Shown here: in pieces, positions 63,954-64,000 of the stretch
Layout: each line of letters begins with the position of its first letter
Numbering within the stretch: position 1 is the first letter of the stretch
Assembly: GCA_019307815.1 (NCBI GenBank)
Contig: JAFDIV010000002.1
Span: 124,001-188,000, forward strand
Direction: 5' to 3'
DNA length: 64,000 nt
Source: Deltaproteobacteria bacterium
Lineage (GTDB): Bacteria; Desulfobacterota; DSM-4660; Desulfatiglandales; Desulfatiglandaceae
The notes under the pieces: generated by a model
Told to the model about the DNA's origin: nothing
Database searches by the model: none
Seen by the model: the letters and a program-made list of their open reading frames with translations, nothing else
Made by a program: the position numbers and the translations under genes

Positions 63954-64000
63954 CCATGCAATGGCCGAAGTTCCGGAGATGTTCAGCCGCAGTTGCCCTT

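Noticed and set aside
63957-64000. Possible gene start at the right edge (ATG 63957 or 63962)
   Set aside because: Only about 15 codons are visible and two frames are open; no family can be supported.

Overview
The window reads as chromosomal DNA of an anaerobic Desulfobacterota (deltaproteobacterial) bacterium, of a sulfate-reducing or syntrophic fatty-acid-oxidising kind. The reasons are the branched-chain-type ABC uptake genes next to an acyl-CoA ligase and an electron-transfer flavoprotein pair, a TRAP transporter, an ADP-forming acyl-CoA synthetase subunit, a TrpB2-type tryptophan synthase, lysine synthesis through DapL, several small proteins that look restricted to this group, and the use of UGA for selenocysteine. 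Family assignments come from reading the proteins; no database search was run.

Layout. 1-6.3 kb: fatty-acid uptake and activation (acyl-CoA ligase, ABC ATPase, binding protein on the minus strand), a divergent TetR regulator with a FadR-like operator, and etfBA. 6.3-10.2 kb: a hypothetical gene, a tRNA-Met, a HExxH protein, a FmdB zinc ribbon, a hypothetical gene and fabD. 10.2-11.6 kb (minus): a radical SAM gene and an O6-methylguanine-DNA methyltransferase gene whose active-site codon is UGA. 11.9-16 kb: a BamE-like periplasmic protein, an acyl-CoA synthetase alpha subunit, a Cys-rich protein and trpB2 with a long leader. 16-20 kb: a heterodimeric ABC exporter. 20.5-24.3 kb: glutaredoxin, citrate synthase, a DUF6125-like protein and a GGDEF diguanylate cyclase. 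25.4-30.1 kb: a glycosyltransferase, methyltransferase and alpha/alpha-toroid cluster facing a B12-type radical SAM protein. 30.3-33.3 kb: an oxidative-stress island of PerR, catalase and a peroxiredoxin with UGA at its peroxidatic position. 33.3-46.2 kb: methyltransferase, RmuC, a SPASM-like radical SAM protein, an AMACR-like CoA enzyme, a flavoprotein, a TRAP transporter, MogA/MoaB and a divergent EF-G paralogue. 46.8-64 kb: one long plus-strand run xerC-hslV-hslU-argB-argD-argF-argG-argH-lipoprotein-lysA-dapF-dapA-dapB-dapL-folK-YHS-fsa, which holds five arginine genes and the tetrahydrodipicolinate-to-lysine route.

The main discovery is two in-frame UGA codons, each exactly at the catalytic cysteine of a redox or alkyl-transfer enzyme and each followed at the right distance by a bacterial SECIS-like hairpin. 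One is a peroxiredoxin, a known selenoprotein class, here without the usual resolving cysteine. The other is a DNA-repair methyltransferase (PUPRV instead of PCHRV). There the neighbouring catalytic-relay histidine has become proline while the rest of the active site is intact. An ordinary gene caller would truncate both. UGA also ends many genes here (argF, argH), so the code is not globally changed. No selenocysteine machinery (selA, selB, selC, selD) is seen in the window.

Intergenic regions in the arginine/lysine run carry several families of short dispersed or inverted repeats (TGTCAAATGAC, GGTTCAA, an ATAAACCAG tandem), and a GC-rich GCCCGCC repeat lies near 34 kb.
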